From the NCBI GenBank assembly GCA_951394405.1, contig OX596338.1, positions 1,984,001-2,048,000 of the forward strand: 64,000 nt of DNA, in the 5' to 3' direction. The translations under genes and the position numbers were made by a program. Shown piece after piece: positions 45,225-56,545 of the stretch. This stretch comes from Coprinellus micaceus. Its lineage: Eukaryota; Basidiomycota; Agaricomycetes; Agaricales; Psathyrellaceae. Under the pieces are notes generated by a model, which had not been told where the DNA came from, did not search any database, and saw only the letters and a list, made by a program, of their open reading frames with translations. The first letter of the stretch is position 1. Each line of letters begins with the position of its first letter.

Positions 45225-47981
45225 ATGTCAGCATTCGCCCCCAACCAGTACGATGAGTTGGCCATCAACACCATCCGTACCCTCGCCGTCGACACCGTCG
45301 CAGCCGCCAACTCTGGCCACCCAGGTACGACGCGTCGTCAACACCCCAAACGATGGCGACAAATTTACTGACCTTTTTGGCGACCGCCAGGTGCGCCCAT
45401 GGGCATGGCCCCCGTCGCCCACATTCTCTTCCACAGGTGAGAGCCACAGAGAGCTTTATCCGGACATCGTTGCTGACCAGCGCGTCACCCACAGGTTCTT
45501 GAACGCCAACCCCAAGAACCCCAAGTGGTTTAACCGCGATCGATTTGTCCTCTCCAACGGGTACGTCGTCAAAAATTATTCACGACTAGGCGGGGTTTTC
45601 AGCCTTTGACAACGATCATCTATCTTGCAGACACGGGTAAGCAATGATCTCTCCAGGAGTATGGTTTACCCGAGGCTGATAAATTGGATTATAGATGCGC
45701 TCTTCAGTATACCCTACTGCACCTTCTCGGCTACAACCTCTCCACGGAGGACCTCAGGCAATTCCGTCAGCTCGACTCCAAGACCCCGGGTCACCCTGAG
45801 GCCGGCCACACTGAGGGCAAGAACCTTGATCAAATCGATCGCGGAGTGACTGACTAACCAGTTTATCCAGGTGTCGAAGTAACCACCGGTCCTCTCGGCC
45901 AGGGCTTTGCCAACGGTGTCGGTTTGGCGATTGCCCAGGCTCACCTTGCCGCCGTTTTCAACAAGGAAGATTTTGACCTCATCAACAACTACACCTATGG
46001 TGCGTTGATATTTGTGGCAACGAAAACTACCAGTCGAGTCTAATGAGGTTACTCAGTCTTCACTGGCGATGGATGTCTTATGGAGGGTGTCGCATCTGAG
46101 GCTGCCTCCCTCGCTGGCCATCTCAAGCTTGGAAACCTCATTGTCGTAAGTCCAACCCAGCTTACCCTGGTTACGAGCTCATCTAACCCGGGACTTTAGA
46201 TCTACGACGACAACCAGATCTCCATCGACGGTAACACCAACGTTGCCTTCACCGAGGACGTTGAGCAGCGCTTCCTCTCATATGGCTGGCAGGTCCTCCA
46301 TGTCAACGACGGAAACTCCGACCTTGCGAGCATCTACGCTTCCATTGCTGCTGCCCGTGAGGAGAAGAACAAGCCCACGATCGTCAAGCTCAAGACCATC
46401 ATCGGTTTCGGCTCCAAGCAGCAGGGCACCCATGGCGTTCACGGCGCTCGTAAGCCCTTTAAATCGATTTTCAAAGACGTACTTTCTCACTCCAGTAAAA
46501 TCTAGCTCTCAAGGCTGACGATATCGTCGCCCTGAAGACCAAGTGGGGCTTCAACCCTGAGGAGAAGTTTGCCGTCCCCCAGGCTACCTACGATCTCTAT
46601 AGCGAGTTCGGCAAGCGCGGTGCTCAGCTCGAGCAGCAGTGGAGCCAGCTCCTCGCCGCATATGGTGAGAAGTACCCTAAGGAGCACGCTGAGCTCACCC
46701 GGCGCATCGCTGGCAAGCTCCCCGAAAACTGGGAACAGGCCCTCCCTGTCTACAAGCCCACTGACGGTGCCGTCGCCTCCCGCAAGCTCTCTGAGATCAC
46801 CCTCACTGCCCTTGCTCCCGTCCTCCCGGAGCTCCTTGGCGGATCTGCTGATCTTACCGGCTCGAACTTGACCAAGGTCAAGTCCCAGCACGACTTCCAG
46901 CACCCCAGCACCGGCCTAGGCGACTATGCTGGTACTTACATCCGTTACGGCGTCCGTGAGCACGGTATGGCCGCCATTGCCAACGGCATCGCTGCCTACG
47001 GTGGTTCTATTCCCTATATCGCCACCTTCTTGGTATGTGTCTTCTTGGTTATCTCTGTCACGGTCCAGAGCTCATCCTCGCTTTCTATTTAGAATTTCAT
47101 TTCATACGCCTCCGGTGCTGTCAGGCTCTCCGCTCTATCTGGCCACAGGGTCATCTGGGTTGGTAAGTGGCGCTTTCAAATTGTGCTCCCGTCCCCATGT
47201 ATTCATCTTGGTTGCTTATCTACTATCGCTCTATCTTTTCAATAGCTACCCACGACTCCATTGGTCTGGGTGAGGACGGCCCCACCCACCAGCCTGTCGA
47301 GACCCAGGTTGCCCTCCGTGCGACCCCCAACCTCGCCTTCTGGCGCCCCGCCGACGGAAACGAGACCTCCGCTGCGTACATCGTCGCCATCGAGTCCGAG
47401 CACACTCCTTCCGTCCTCTCCCTCACCCGCCAGAACCTTCCTCAGCTCGAGGGCTCGTCCATCGAAAAGGCCAAGAAGGGTGGTTACGTTCTCGTTGAGG
47501 AGGAAAACGAGGATCTCACCATCGTTGCCACCGGCTCTGAGGTGGCCATCGCCGTCGAGGCTGCCAAGAAATTGAAGGACCAGGGCTTGAAGACTCGTAT
47601 TGTGTCCTTGCCCTGTTGGCTGACCTTCGACCAGCAGCCCGCTGAGTACCGCAAGGCTGTCTTTAGGAGCGGTGCTCCTATCCTATCTGTCGAGGCTAAC
47701 TCGACTGTTGGATGGGCCAAGTACTCCCATGAGCAGTTCGGTCTGCCCTCGTGGGGCGCGTCCGCGCCTTACCAGAAGCTCTATGAGAAGTTCGGCCTTA
47801 CCGGTTCCAGTACGTGTCATCCTTTTTGTCGTATGCGTGGATAGGATCCTGACTGTCTGTAGACATCGCCGTGGTTGGCAAGAAGGTCGTCGATTTCTAC
47901 AAGCAGCGCGGTATCCCCGTCACCTCTCCCCTCGACAAGGCCATCGAGGTCTTCACCGCCCAGCAACCGCACCAGGGATAG
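45225..47981 (+). CDS. TKL1: Transketolase
   Basis: Twelve exons: 45225-45324, 45391-45436, 45495-45560, 45631-45636, 45695-45816, 45871-45999, 46057-46145, 46200-46449, 46506-47032, 47093-47162, 47246-47809, 47863-47981, giving 695 residues. It moves two-carbon units between sugar phosphates in the pentose phosphate pathway using thiamine diphosphate. Signatures: [55 protein letters not shown], the ThDP motif [57 protein letters not shown] and [18 protein letters not shown]. Exon 4 is a 6-nt microexon (ACACGG) needed for NGHGC. The intron 45817-45870 begins with GC (GCAAGA); no GT donor nearby keeps the frame. Confidence 0.95.
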
Positions 47982-48797
47982 ATTGAAATCTCGTGAGATA
48001 CCCATTCACCGGAACTTGGAGAACGGCTGGAATAGAAGGGTTGTAACGAATAATTGAAAGTATTGGCATACCACAGAGGTTGTATTATACTACACGATAT
48101 CTGACTCATGGGCATCGTTCTCGTATTTTTGCTGGCTGTGGCTTGACCGCTCTTGACCGCCGCGGTCGATAAGTAATTCGAGTTGTTTGATTCGCCCGCG
48201 GTTGACAGCTCGGAGTTCACTATGCCAGCCGGATGCCGGACAAGCTGGGCGCTTAAATAACGGTCACATGTTCGGACCGTGGGAGTGGCTTGCGGAAGGC
48301 TAACTTTCTCGGAGAAGCGCGCCAGCACTTGGACAATATTTTCGCTCTTGTCTCCAACCACGACCCCCTCTGCCTGTGACGTCCCGACAAAGTTGGCCCC
48401 CACTTCTCGGAATGTACTGCAGCTGTTGTAGAACGGGTCTCCGGGCTGGGGCACGCCTGCAATACAACCCTGGGCTTAGCATCATCTGTACCGCCGCCAC
48501 CTCCACCCTCCCCGGAATCCTTTCCATTGGGGCTGTTTCCTGTCCAACTACCCCGCTATGGCTCCCATTTTTGTCGATCTCGAAACCTCTCCCGGCCGGG
48601 CTTGTTGAAAGTATCCCCCCTTTCTTGGGCGCTGCCAGTGAACTGCCCTGTAGTAGGCATTCAAGGGTCGTCTGGCCCTTTCTTGGTTTAGCTTCTTATC
48701 TACAGCATTTCAGCGGCGATGCCACCGCCACATCCACCCTCCTCCTTCCCCCCACAAATCTTTTGGTTGGTGTTACTTCTGACCAGTTGCCTCGACC
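47982..48797. other. Spacer between transketolase and the coiled-coil array
   Basis: About 0.8 kb without a recognised gene. A GGGCGCTTAAAT motif lies at 48247-48258; the same or nearly the same 12-mer recurs before other genes to the right. The last 250 bp are CT-rich and lead to the first array ATG. Confidence 0.4.
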
Positions 48798-49463
48798 ATG
48801 GCCCCCATCCCCGTTGATTCCCCTGCCACTCCTGCATTAGCAGCCTGTGGACTACTCTGTCTCGCCTTCGTCACGAATAGCTTTTGCGCCGTCTTGTTTT
48901 GGCGTCAGAAAACCGCTCTAGAGGTCAAGCTAAAAAGATGCCAAGCCAAACTCAGACGAGTGTCATCGAAGGAGGTGGCTGAGGCTAGGGCAAGGGATGC
49001 GCATGTTGTTACATTGGTGAGAGAGAACGAGGATATGCAGATGCAGATGCTGCTACAGAGGCGGAGGAATAACGATGCATTGCGAGGGAAGTGGGAGAGC
49101 GAGGAGACCTGGCTCAAGGAGAGGGCGGTCCTCCGTGACCTGTTCTCAAACCGATCAGGCGAGATCTTCGAACTGAGGGCGATTTTGGGCGCGATGAAAG
49201 CCGACCATACCCGTCGGACGGCAGAGGATGACATATGCAAGGTTATTGAAGCGAAACACGAAAAGGAGATTTTGGAGCTTCGGGATAGGCTATCGGAGTA
49301 CCACCATCGCCTTACCTCTGGTGGGCACCTGGACCCCCTGCTATACCGCCCACTGTGCCCCGACCCGCACTACGACGATTATTCCGACTCGTTTACAAGG
49401 GAAAGTAGGAGAAGTCGAAGCGACAATACTGCGGTGAAAAGGGGCGGGCGCGGGTATATATGA
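48798..49463 (+). CDS. Membrane-anchored coiled-coil protein, array member 1
   Basis: Single exon, 221 residues, family not recognised. The N-terminus (ALAACGLLCLAFVTNSFCAV) is one hydrophobic segment, followed by a basic stretch (WRQKTALEVKLKRCQ) that would favour a short luminal N-terminus and a cytosolic coil. Residues 45-165 are Glu/Lys/Arg/Leu-rich heptads. The conserved family motif is KEILELRDRLSEYHHRL at about 160. The tail is Asp/Tyr/Ser-rich (DPLLYRPLCPDPHYDD) and ends with basic residues. Confidence 0.75.
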   Translation: MAPIPVDSPATPALAACGLLCLAFVTNSFCAVLFWRQKTALEVKLKRCQAKLRRVSSKEVAEARARDAHVVTLVRENEDMQMQMLLQRRRNNDALRGKWESEETWLKERAVLRDLFSNRSGEIFELRAILGAMKADHTRRTAEDDICKVIEAKHEKEILELRDRLSEYHHRLTSGGHLDPLLYRPLCPDPHYDDYSDSFTRESRRSRSDNTAVKRGGRGYI

Positions 49464-49925
49464 AGGCACGGTGGATGTGGGCCCTTGTGGGGACGATTAT
49501 AATGGCTCAGCAGGCTAGTTATCGTACATCCGTGCCGACGTTACCGACCCCACACGCTAACTAATCCCCCAAGGCAAACGCGATTGGCAGGGGCTCGCTT
49601 CGTTCTCAAGCTGCTGACTCGGGTTGTCTGCAGGCACTACCAGACCTTCAATGATAGTAATCTTGTAGGCCCCGTTCTAATAGCGACACCTGATCTAGAG
49701 TAATTGCATTGGGCCGTAGTGCCTATTTACGTCCTTTGCGTAGTGCACAGCAATAAGCCACGACTCACACAGCCAGGGCACAAATTTCATAGGTTTCTCA
49801 CATCCCCCTTTGGCGCCTCTCAATATCGGAACACAATACTCTGGCGCCGGTACGTCTCATGTTGATCGACCAGCTCAACTACTCAACATTGATAGGGAGC
49901 CCTTTCCTTGCAGTGACACCATATC
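49464..49925. other. Spacer between array members 1 and 2
   Basis: 462 bp with no recognised coding sequence or clear promoter element. Confidence 0.4.
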
Positions 49926-50753
49926 ATGAATGTGACACTTTCCGACAGCGCTCCGTTGAGTAGGGCTGTCACCCCTCTCATTGTGGTTGGCCTCAGTGTA
50001 TACGCATTATTCTGCACAAACCAGAAGAACCGCCTCGCAGGGGAACTTGCCGAATCTACAAGCAGGTCGTCGGAGAAGGAAAGGGAAGCAGACACCAAGG
50101 ATGCTCAAGCTCTCGCCCTGAAGAGAGGGAGCGAAGATCTCCAACGACAGTTACTCGGCTTGAATAATACGAATAAAGGCTTGAGAGGCCAACTAGGAGA
50201 GATGGAGGCAGAGCTCCGGGAAATGGAGATCGAGCTAATTCAACCTTTGACGAGCGTTTGCGAAGAAATGCAGCAGCAGTTGATCACCCTTCGGCAGGAC
50301 AATGCTAACCTCAGCAGCCAACTGGAGGCGGCAAAAACCACAATACACAACAAGGAGCTGGAGGTCGAGGGACTCCTGGTTAGAGATAAGGAGATCCACG
50401 AACGCAGCGTCGCGGGTACCGGAATACAGGTCGACCAGGCTGAAGAAATCGTAGAGCTTGAGGCTACCTTGCGGGCGGTGGAGGCCGAATGCAGATTGAA
50501 GGATACCAGGATCGAGCACTTATCCAAGGCCCAGGAGCGTTTGTTGACGACCGAGAGGGATAAATGGCAAAGGGAGGTCATGCAGCTGAACGACAAACTC
50601 TCCGAGTGCTACCGCCGCCTCAAATCTGGACAGGGCGACCCTGCAACCTACGCGAACTTCCGGACCCCTGCTGAAGACCTCTCGGATACCCGCGGGTTTT
50701 CGAGCTATCGCAGTCCTCCCGCCTACTCAGGACCTGGTAGAATGGAAACATAA
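49926..50753 (+). CDS. Membrane-anchored coiled-coil protein, array member 2
   Basis: Single exon, 275 residues. A hydrophobic segment (VTPLIVVGLSVYALFC, about residues 15-30) is followed by NQKN and a 200-residue coiled coil rich in Glu, Gln and Leu. The conserved motif is REVMQLNDKLSECYRRLKSG near 228; a short Pro/Ser/Tyr-rich tail follows (GDPATYANFRTP). The coil contains LQRQLLGLNNTNKGLRGQL, similar to the coil pattern of members 3 and 4. Function unknown. Confidence 0.75.
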   Translation: MNVTLSDSAPLSRAVTPLIVVGLSVYALFCTNQKNRLAGELAESTSRSSEKEREADTKDAQALALKRGSEDLQRQLLGLNNTNKGLRGQLGEMEAELREMEIELIQPLTSVCEEMQQQLITLRQDNANLSSQLEAAKTTIHNKELEVEGLLVRDKEIHERSVAGTGIQVDQAEEIVELEATLRAVEAECRLKDTRIEHLSKAQERLLTTERDKWQREVMQLNDKLSECYRRLKSGQGDPATYANFRTPAEDLSDTRGFSSYRSPPAYSGPGRMET

Positions 50754-51244
50754 TCGACTCCAGACGAGGTTGTTGGGTGGGGAAAGGTTATAATCTAGCA
50801 GTAATAGATGTTTGTCGCCCAAGCACAAGCCTCTCATAGCCTATACATTTGAATCACGCGTCTAGCTTATACAATGGGCGCCTAAATTCACCGGGCGCGT
50901 AGAGCACTCCGGCCGCTTCCCAAAGATCCGTGACTGGGTCCTTGTGAAAGAATTATTTTCCAGTGCTCACTAAGGAATGACTCGTAAGAGTAGTGTAATG
51001 CGCCGTGGCTGTTCAACGTCGCCTGCGGCCTGAGAGTACTAGTACTGCTTAGCTTCACCTTGTACAGCATCCAATTGTTCTGACGTTGCACCGCTCGTCC
51101 CCATTCAGTCATGTACACCACTAGATGAACGCAGTGCCAAAACTCCAGTAAGCCCAACTTCCACTGTGTTGCGTTGATACCAACTATCAGCAGCAGAACC
51201 TCAGCGAACCAAATCCTCAACCTAGCAAGACCACAAACTCGCAG
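50754..51244. other. Spacer between array members 2 and 3
   Basis: 491 bp without a recognised gene. GGGCGCCTAAAT at 50876-50887 differs by one base from the motif at 48247 and 59008. Confidence 0.4.
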
Positions 51245-51946
51245 ATGAATCGGCTTGCCTTGACACCTTCCATCGGATACATCACACCCCTCGCTCTGGT
51301 GCTTCTTGGAACATATCTCCTGCAACTGCCCTTCATACGCCACAAAAATCCCCCCGATCCTTGTGCTGCGATCCGGGAAAAGGACGCTCGGATCCTCGCG
51401 TTAACGAACGAAACCGATAGCCTGCGAAAGCAGATTTCTGATATTAACAGCAGCGATGTAAATTGTCAACCGGGTGGGATGGATGCCAGAATCAACGCGC
51501 TGAAGGGCGAGAACGAGAGGTTGCGATTGGAGGTACTGAACCTCGGGACGAGGTATGGGGAGCTCCACACAAAGGCTTATGCCAACCTTCTCGCTTTGGC
51601 CAACGGGAATAAGGCCTTGCAGGATCAATTGGAACTCACCATCTCCATATACGCGGACGAGATTTCGAAGCTCAAGGCTAGTCTCCGAAAGGCAGAGGCG
51701 GAACGCGATTGGGTGGAAAGCCAGGTGCAAACTATCCAGCGCGCCAAGGAAGACCTGGAGGCAAATCAGAGAGACGAGGTTCTGGAGCTCAGAGATAAAC
51801 TCCACGAATACAATAGGCGTCTCCAAGATCGAGCCAGCGGGGGAGGCTTGCCGGACCCACTGTCACGATTTAACCTCGCTACCCTCTGCGACAGTTGTCG
51901 AGAGCCACGGGCCCATGGATCAAGTGGGGATTCTTCCCCAGTATGA
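51245..51946 (+). CDS. Membrane-anchored coiled-coil protein, array member 3
   Basis: Single exon, 233 residues. The hydrophobic segment is YITPLALVLLGTYLLQLPFI (residues 11-30). The coil follows (EKDARILALTNETDSLRKQI and on), with AYANLLALANGNKALQDQLE resembling a block in the member-4 remnant, so the two are close relatives. The family motif reads DEVLELRDKLHEYNRRLQ near 185. The tail has DPLSRFNLATLCDSC, including a CxxC pair also seen in member 6. Function unknown. Confidence 0.75.
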   Translation: MNRLALTPSIGYITPLALVLLGTYLLQLPFIRHKNPPDPCAAIREKDARILALTNETDSLRKQISDINSSDVNCQPGGMDARINALKGENERLRLEVLNLGTRYGELHTKAYANLLALANGNKALQDQLELTISIYADEISKLKASLRKAEAERDWVESQVQTIQRAKEDLEANQRDEVLELRDKLHEYNRRLQDRASGGGLPDPLSRFNLATLCDSCREPRAHGSSGDSSPV

Positions 51947-52373
51947 TCCCCTGCGTCTACACATCTACTACGCTATTGTACGTACATCTCGTTCGCATTT
52001 TTGACGTTTTCACAAGCCCGAGAAGTGCACATGGTGACCCTATGGCCGCCTTGAACTTGACGACTCTTCAGTCGATTAATTATGTACTTCCCAGCCATGA
52101 TCGCACCCTTACTTCTCTACCTCGTTCCGCTGGTTAACTTTGATTATTATTGTTCCCCCTTACCTTTGCGTGTAAGGTACCACAGCTTCAAGCTCTAGCT
52201 CGAATCGTTGTTAATTAGAAAGTTTTATTTTGCTTAAAATCGATCTAGTGCCTGTGTGACCAGGTTCCATACACAGTTGTAATACCTTTCAGTGAGTCTC
52301 GCCCGTTGCTTGCAGCGCTATACCATGCAACGGATCTTAGCCTCGTTCACAGCACCTGGGTCTTCCTCCTCAA
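51947..52373. other. Spacer between array members 3 and 4
   Basis: 427 bp, AT-richer than the flanking genes. No coding sequence or RNA recognised. Confidence 0.4.
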
Positions 52374-53347
52374 ATGGATTATACATTCGACCCCTCCGTC
52401 CTCATGCTCGTCGGGGCGTGCATCTTCCTAGACTCGCGTCGCAAGAAACACCTTGAACGCATGGTGGCACTCAAATCATTGCTAGCGCTGGAGGCTCAAG
52501 TTGGCGAGAATGGGGGAAAGGAGGCGCGTATCCTTGCTTTGGCGGGCGAGAACCAGGCTATCCAAAGCCAGCTTCTCTCCCTTCGTCAGCACAGTGAAGA
52601 ACTGGGGGCGGCAAAGGACGTCAAGATCCTCGCATTGACGGCTGAGAACGACGGCTGTACGACTGCAGGCAAAGGACGCTCAAATCCTCATATTTACAAG
52701 CGAGAACTCCTCCTTGCAGAAGCAGCTACTTGGTCTCTGTCAAAGGCATGGAGAGCTCGAGACCAAGGCATACACCACCATCCTCGCTCTAGCTAACGGG
52801 AACGTAGCCTTGCAGCGCCAGGCTGAGGATCTCAGAGGCCGGAATGACGGTCTCGAAGCTCACATGGTAGAGGCGGATTATGAATCCCGGGCGAAGGTTA
52901 CAAAGCTACTGTTGAAAATCGGCTCGAGCGAACAAAACTAAAGTTCGACGAACGAGAAATTTCGAAGCACGCATTAATGAGATGGAGGAAGGCATGAAAG
53001 CAAGGGAGGCGAAGACCGAGAGGGAGATTGAGGAGGTGAGGAGCACGTACCTGAAGGAGATTCTGGAGCTCCGAGAGAAGCTCTCCGAGTGCTATCATTT
53101 GCTCAGTCACGATAACACCGCAAATTTGCGCCGGGGTGCGTGGAACATTCCACAGACCATCCTCTGCGGGACAACTTCCTGGAGACCCGAAGTCGACCAT
53201 CCGGGGTCCACTGGGGCGATGGCGCAGAGCTACAAGGCCGCCTATTCTGCGCCCGATAGGCTCAGCCATGTCAGTGAACATCCAGGAGTCTGGATGCGGG
53301 TTTGGTCAGGGAATTTGGATCGGCAAGTCCTGCGACGAGAGAGATAA
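52374..53347 (+). pseudogene. Array member 4, frameshifted coiled-coil remnant
   Basis: Family sequence is spread over three frames. Frame one (52374 to about 52660) has a short hydrophobic start (VLMLVGACIFL) and coil (EARILALAGENQAIQSQLLS). The frame then shifts near 52660, where LQAKDAQILIFTSENSSLQ continues the coil and KAYTTILALANGNVALQRQ matches member 3. That frame stops at 52939-52941 and a third frame from about 52982 carries the family motif KEILELREKLSECYHLL. At least two indels are therefore needed. It may still be transcribed but should not make a normal protein. Confidence 0.72.
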
Positions 53348-53452
53348 GTATAACACCATTAGGTACGATTTATACCCGAGTCCGCCTACTAATTTAAGAT
53401 GCCATATCAATGTAGCAGTCGAAGTTCATTCAAACCGTGACCTCTCTCAGTG

Positions 53453-55386
53453 TCATGTCGTACGTTCCTCGCCCCTCCCACTGACCCCTTTCTCCTTCTT
53501 CAATCCCATATCCTCCTCCTCTTCCTCCTCCTCTTCATCATCGTGCCCAACCTCAAACTGCGACCGTGACTCGAACAGCAGCCTCGTCGAACTCGACGTC
53601 TCCTCTGTTTCTCTCCGATTGGGGTGAACCGTCAGAGGCACGTAGCTTTCGTCGCCATTCAAGGGGAGGCGGGTGTGTCCGCCTGAAGCATCGAGGCCTC
53701 CAGCGCGTTCCTGTCGGAACTGCCGCGGGAGGAGTGTAAGGCCGATGAGGTAGAGAAGGGGGAGGATCTGCGGGGGAGATTAGGGGGAGCTGGGATGGAA
53801 GTAGTAGAGGGGAGACTTACAAGGCCCCAAATTGCCCACACCTTATGATACCACTTCGCAAATAACCTTTCCTCCGGCTCGGCCTGCAGCTTATCCAGTC
53901 CGCTTCGTACCTACGGTGATTTAGTCCCATATCATCTACAAAGTGTTGAGACTGACCTGGAAAAAAGCGAACATAATAAAGACCAAGCCAAAAGCAACGT
54001 GGCCGACGTTGAGCGGGGGGTGATGATTCGCGGCCTTCACCCCACTCTCCAGCTTCTCCACTCTCCTGCTATGGATGTACCTCCCCAACAAAACCTGGCC
54101 CCCATACAGCGCAATGAGGATAAATCCACAGATTTTATGTGCATCATCCAAATGCCCACCCCCATGCTGCCACACAGCAACAGGACCCAAAAGCCACCCA
54201 AGGGCGATGATGGGGGCCGCGACAGCCATGTTGAGTATCCAATGCACTTTAAACCACACCGGGGAGATGGTTCGTCCCCACCGCCCCGCCAGGATGCCCA
54301 TCGGGAGAAGGAATAGGAACCCGAACGAGAGCAAGTATGCGTGTGCGTGCACTGTCTTCTTGTGACCCGAATGATAGTGATCATCCTCGTCCTCATCGTC
54401 CTCGTGTGTGTGGCCCTTCCCAAGACCTGGTTTCACCACCGTGCCGTCCTTATCGTCACTCTCACTCCCTGGCTTTCCAGAAGAGCTTGGGGGCTCAGGA
54501 CGAGCGGGTGCCGGGTCAAGTTTCTCAAACTCCAGCTTCATATGTCCAATCTCAAAGTGTCGCGCGATGTGGGAGGTGTAGTTTTTCTGCGGTCGGATAG
54601 GGGAGTAGGCCCAGATGAGGTTTTCCAGGAGGGAGGTGCCGTTGAGCAGACGTTCTTTGGCGGGAATTCGGAATGCGTATGTCGTGTGTTCACTTGGTTT
54701 TTGCCACTATACCAGGTCAGTTTGGTTAGCTTCCCGCTACTCGTTTCGAGAAGCTGAATTTCGGGCCGAATTACGTACCAAATCGACCAGATCCTTAAGC
54801 TCAACAGTGTTCCCTACCCTAGGCGGGTCCGCTAACACCGATGGTTCCGCGTAGTATCGTGCATAGCGTTGCGAAACGGTCATACTCCCGTCGTCGTCGT
54901 TTTGCCAGAGGATGACAAGTTGGGTACGGATCATGTTTTGGCCGAAGCCTCTGTGTGTTGATCAGGCGTTAGCAGGGAGCAAGGCGAGAGTTGAGGAGAA
55001 CGGCGGGGAATTAAGGTGGGTGGAAGATACACACAGCGCTAACCAGCCCACATCCGCCGGGGCGTGTACCATCGATGTCAGCTCATCTAGGAGGTGCAAC
55101 TCAGGTTAGCTCGGTGCTTGGCGGATTTGGTGGGAAGAGAATTCCCCATGAACAAGCCAGACTTCGGAAGAGGCGATAAATAGAAATGGTACGTACAGGT
55201 AACACTCCCGCTCTCTACTGTTGCATTCACGCAGAAACTCGTCGTTTGCATCGTCTGATCGAAGGTACACGCTGAGCCTTTGTGCGTTACCCCTGCGTCC
55301 ACCCCAAAGGTCTTCGACAGCAGACCTCCGAGCACGAGAGAGGCGAACCATGGCCAAGAACTGCGAGTCCGTTTTCGAGGTGGCAT
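53453..55386 (-). CDS. DOMON and cytochrome b561 domain membrane protein
   Basis: The start at 55386 gives RKRTRSSWPWFASLVLGGLL, a likely signal peptide. The extracellular DOMON part includes GSACTFDQTMQTTSFCVNAT, MVHAPADVGWLAL and MIRTQLVILWQNDDDGSM. The b561 part has about five helices with the four heme-type His residues: HAHAYLLSFGFLFLLPMG, WFKVHWILNMAVAAPIIALG, DDAHKICGFILIALYGGQVL and LNVGHVAFGLVFIMFAFFQ. A His/Asp/Glu loop (HTHEDDEDEDDHYHSGHKK) lies between. The C-terminus ends with an acidic Glu run encoded by a TCC/TCT microsatellite. Such proteins carry electrons across membranes, often for ferric or cupric reduction. It interrupts the coiled-coil array. Confidence 0.85.
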
Positions 55387-56545
55387 GGCGGGGTGGGCGG
55401 GGCGAGGGGATAACGAGACTGCAGGCGGGCTGTGTCGTCTTGAAGGGCGGGCAACGCAATGCGCCCGATTGCTCAGAGGGATGGATTTGAGGGAAAGGCA
55501 GGCTCGACAGAGAGACCCGACGATCGATACTCGTCGAGCGAAAGAGAGGGACTACCATCATTCCGACACGTCTGCACTAGATGTACCACCTTCATTTGGT
55601 AGTATTGGATCAGGGCCACAGCGCAGCCATCGCAACATGGAAGCAGAGGGGCGATAACCGTGCTCCTACGGCACCTCGGAGGTGGGCCCAAACAAGGAAC
55701 GTGCAGTCGTCGAACCGGGGGTAAGGAGCCGCATCACGCTTGACCAACGTAAGGACGACGTGGAAGCCCGCAGCGAATGCTCAGGCGCTCGTCTATGGCA
55801 AATATATGATCGACGGCGGAGACAAATGGTCACGGGCTCGGAGGCAAAGTGAAAGATGAAGCTGGAGAGGAACGTTCAGGCACACCGGCGCTTGCTGGAG
55901 GTGCTGGGACATGGGAAAGATCAAGGATTCAATCAGGATCGCTCTTTGCATCATCCTCATCATCTTATCTTCTCATGCCCTCTTCTTCCTGGCCCTCTCC
56001 TATTGGTCCGGCCGTAACATCCGTAAAGCCAAGTTACTTTCTATTCTCTGAGGGTCGATAGCCGCGGTTAATGTACTGGGGGTAGTACTCTCCCTCATTG
56101 ATCATCCTCTAGCCTCGAGGATACGACATCAGGAGTACACTCGTATGAATATTCCATTGACGAAGTTGTCCATCTGAACTCGCAATTCTGTGACCTGTTT
56201 ACCAGCGAACCAGCTAGATAAGCGAAGTGCAAGAACACCCGCATTGACACGCAAAGGGCGTTCGAACGGGTTCAGGCGTCACAGCCGTTTCTTCTCCCTT
56301 GATACCCTGTGCCCGAAATCCGATTTAGATGGGCAGAGGGTATCTGGTTCTCTCGTAATTGCATTCCTCCTTCGCTCGTCGTGCTTGTCTGGGAGATTTT
56401 CAGTTCTATACAGTCCCTGGTACGCCTCGAACCATCCTCAGACATGCAGGGTTTCACTGACATCCGCCAGAGCTGCTATACATAGGAAAGGGCAAGGAAA
56501 GGGGTACCGAGAGTACCGAGAGGTGCCCGGCGCCTCTGACAGGCG
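55387..56545. other. Spacer with no recognised gene
   Basis: About 1.2 kb between the b561 start and array member 5. Open frames here (for example 56190-56545) lack recognisable motifs. It could hide debris of another array copy, but I see no family motif. Confidence 0.4.

Noticed and set aside
53510..53545. TCC/TCT repeat on the plus strand
   Set aside because: It encodes the acidic Glu run at the end of the b561 protein and needs no other explanation.
55221..55657. Overlapping plus-strand open frames at the 5' end of the b561 gene
   Set aside because: They lie opposite the signal-peptide exon and promoter and have no recognisable domain.
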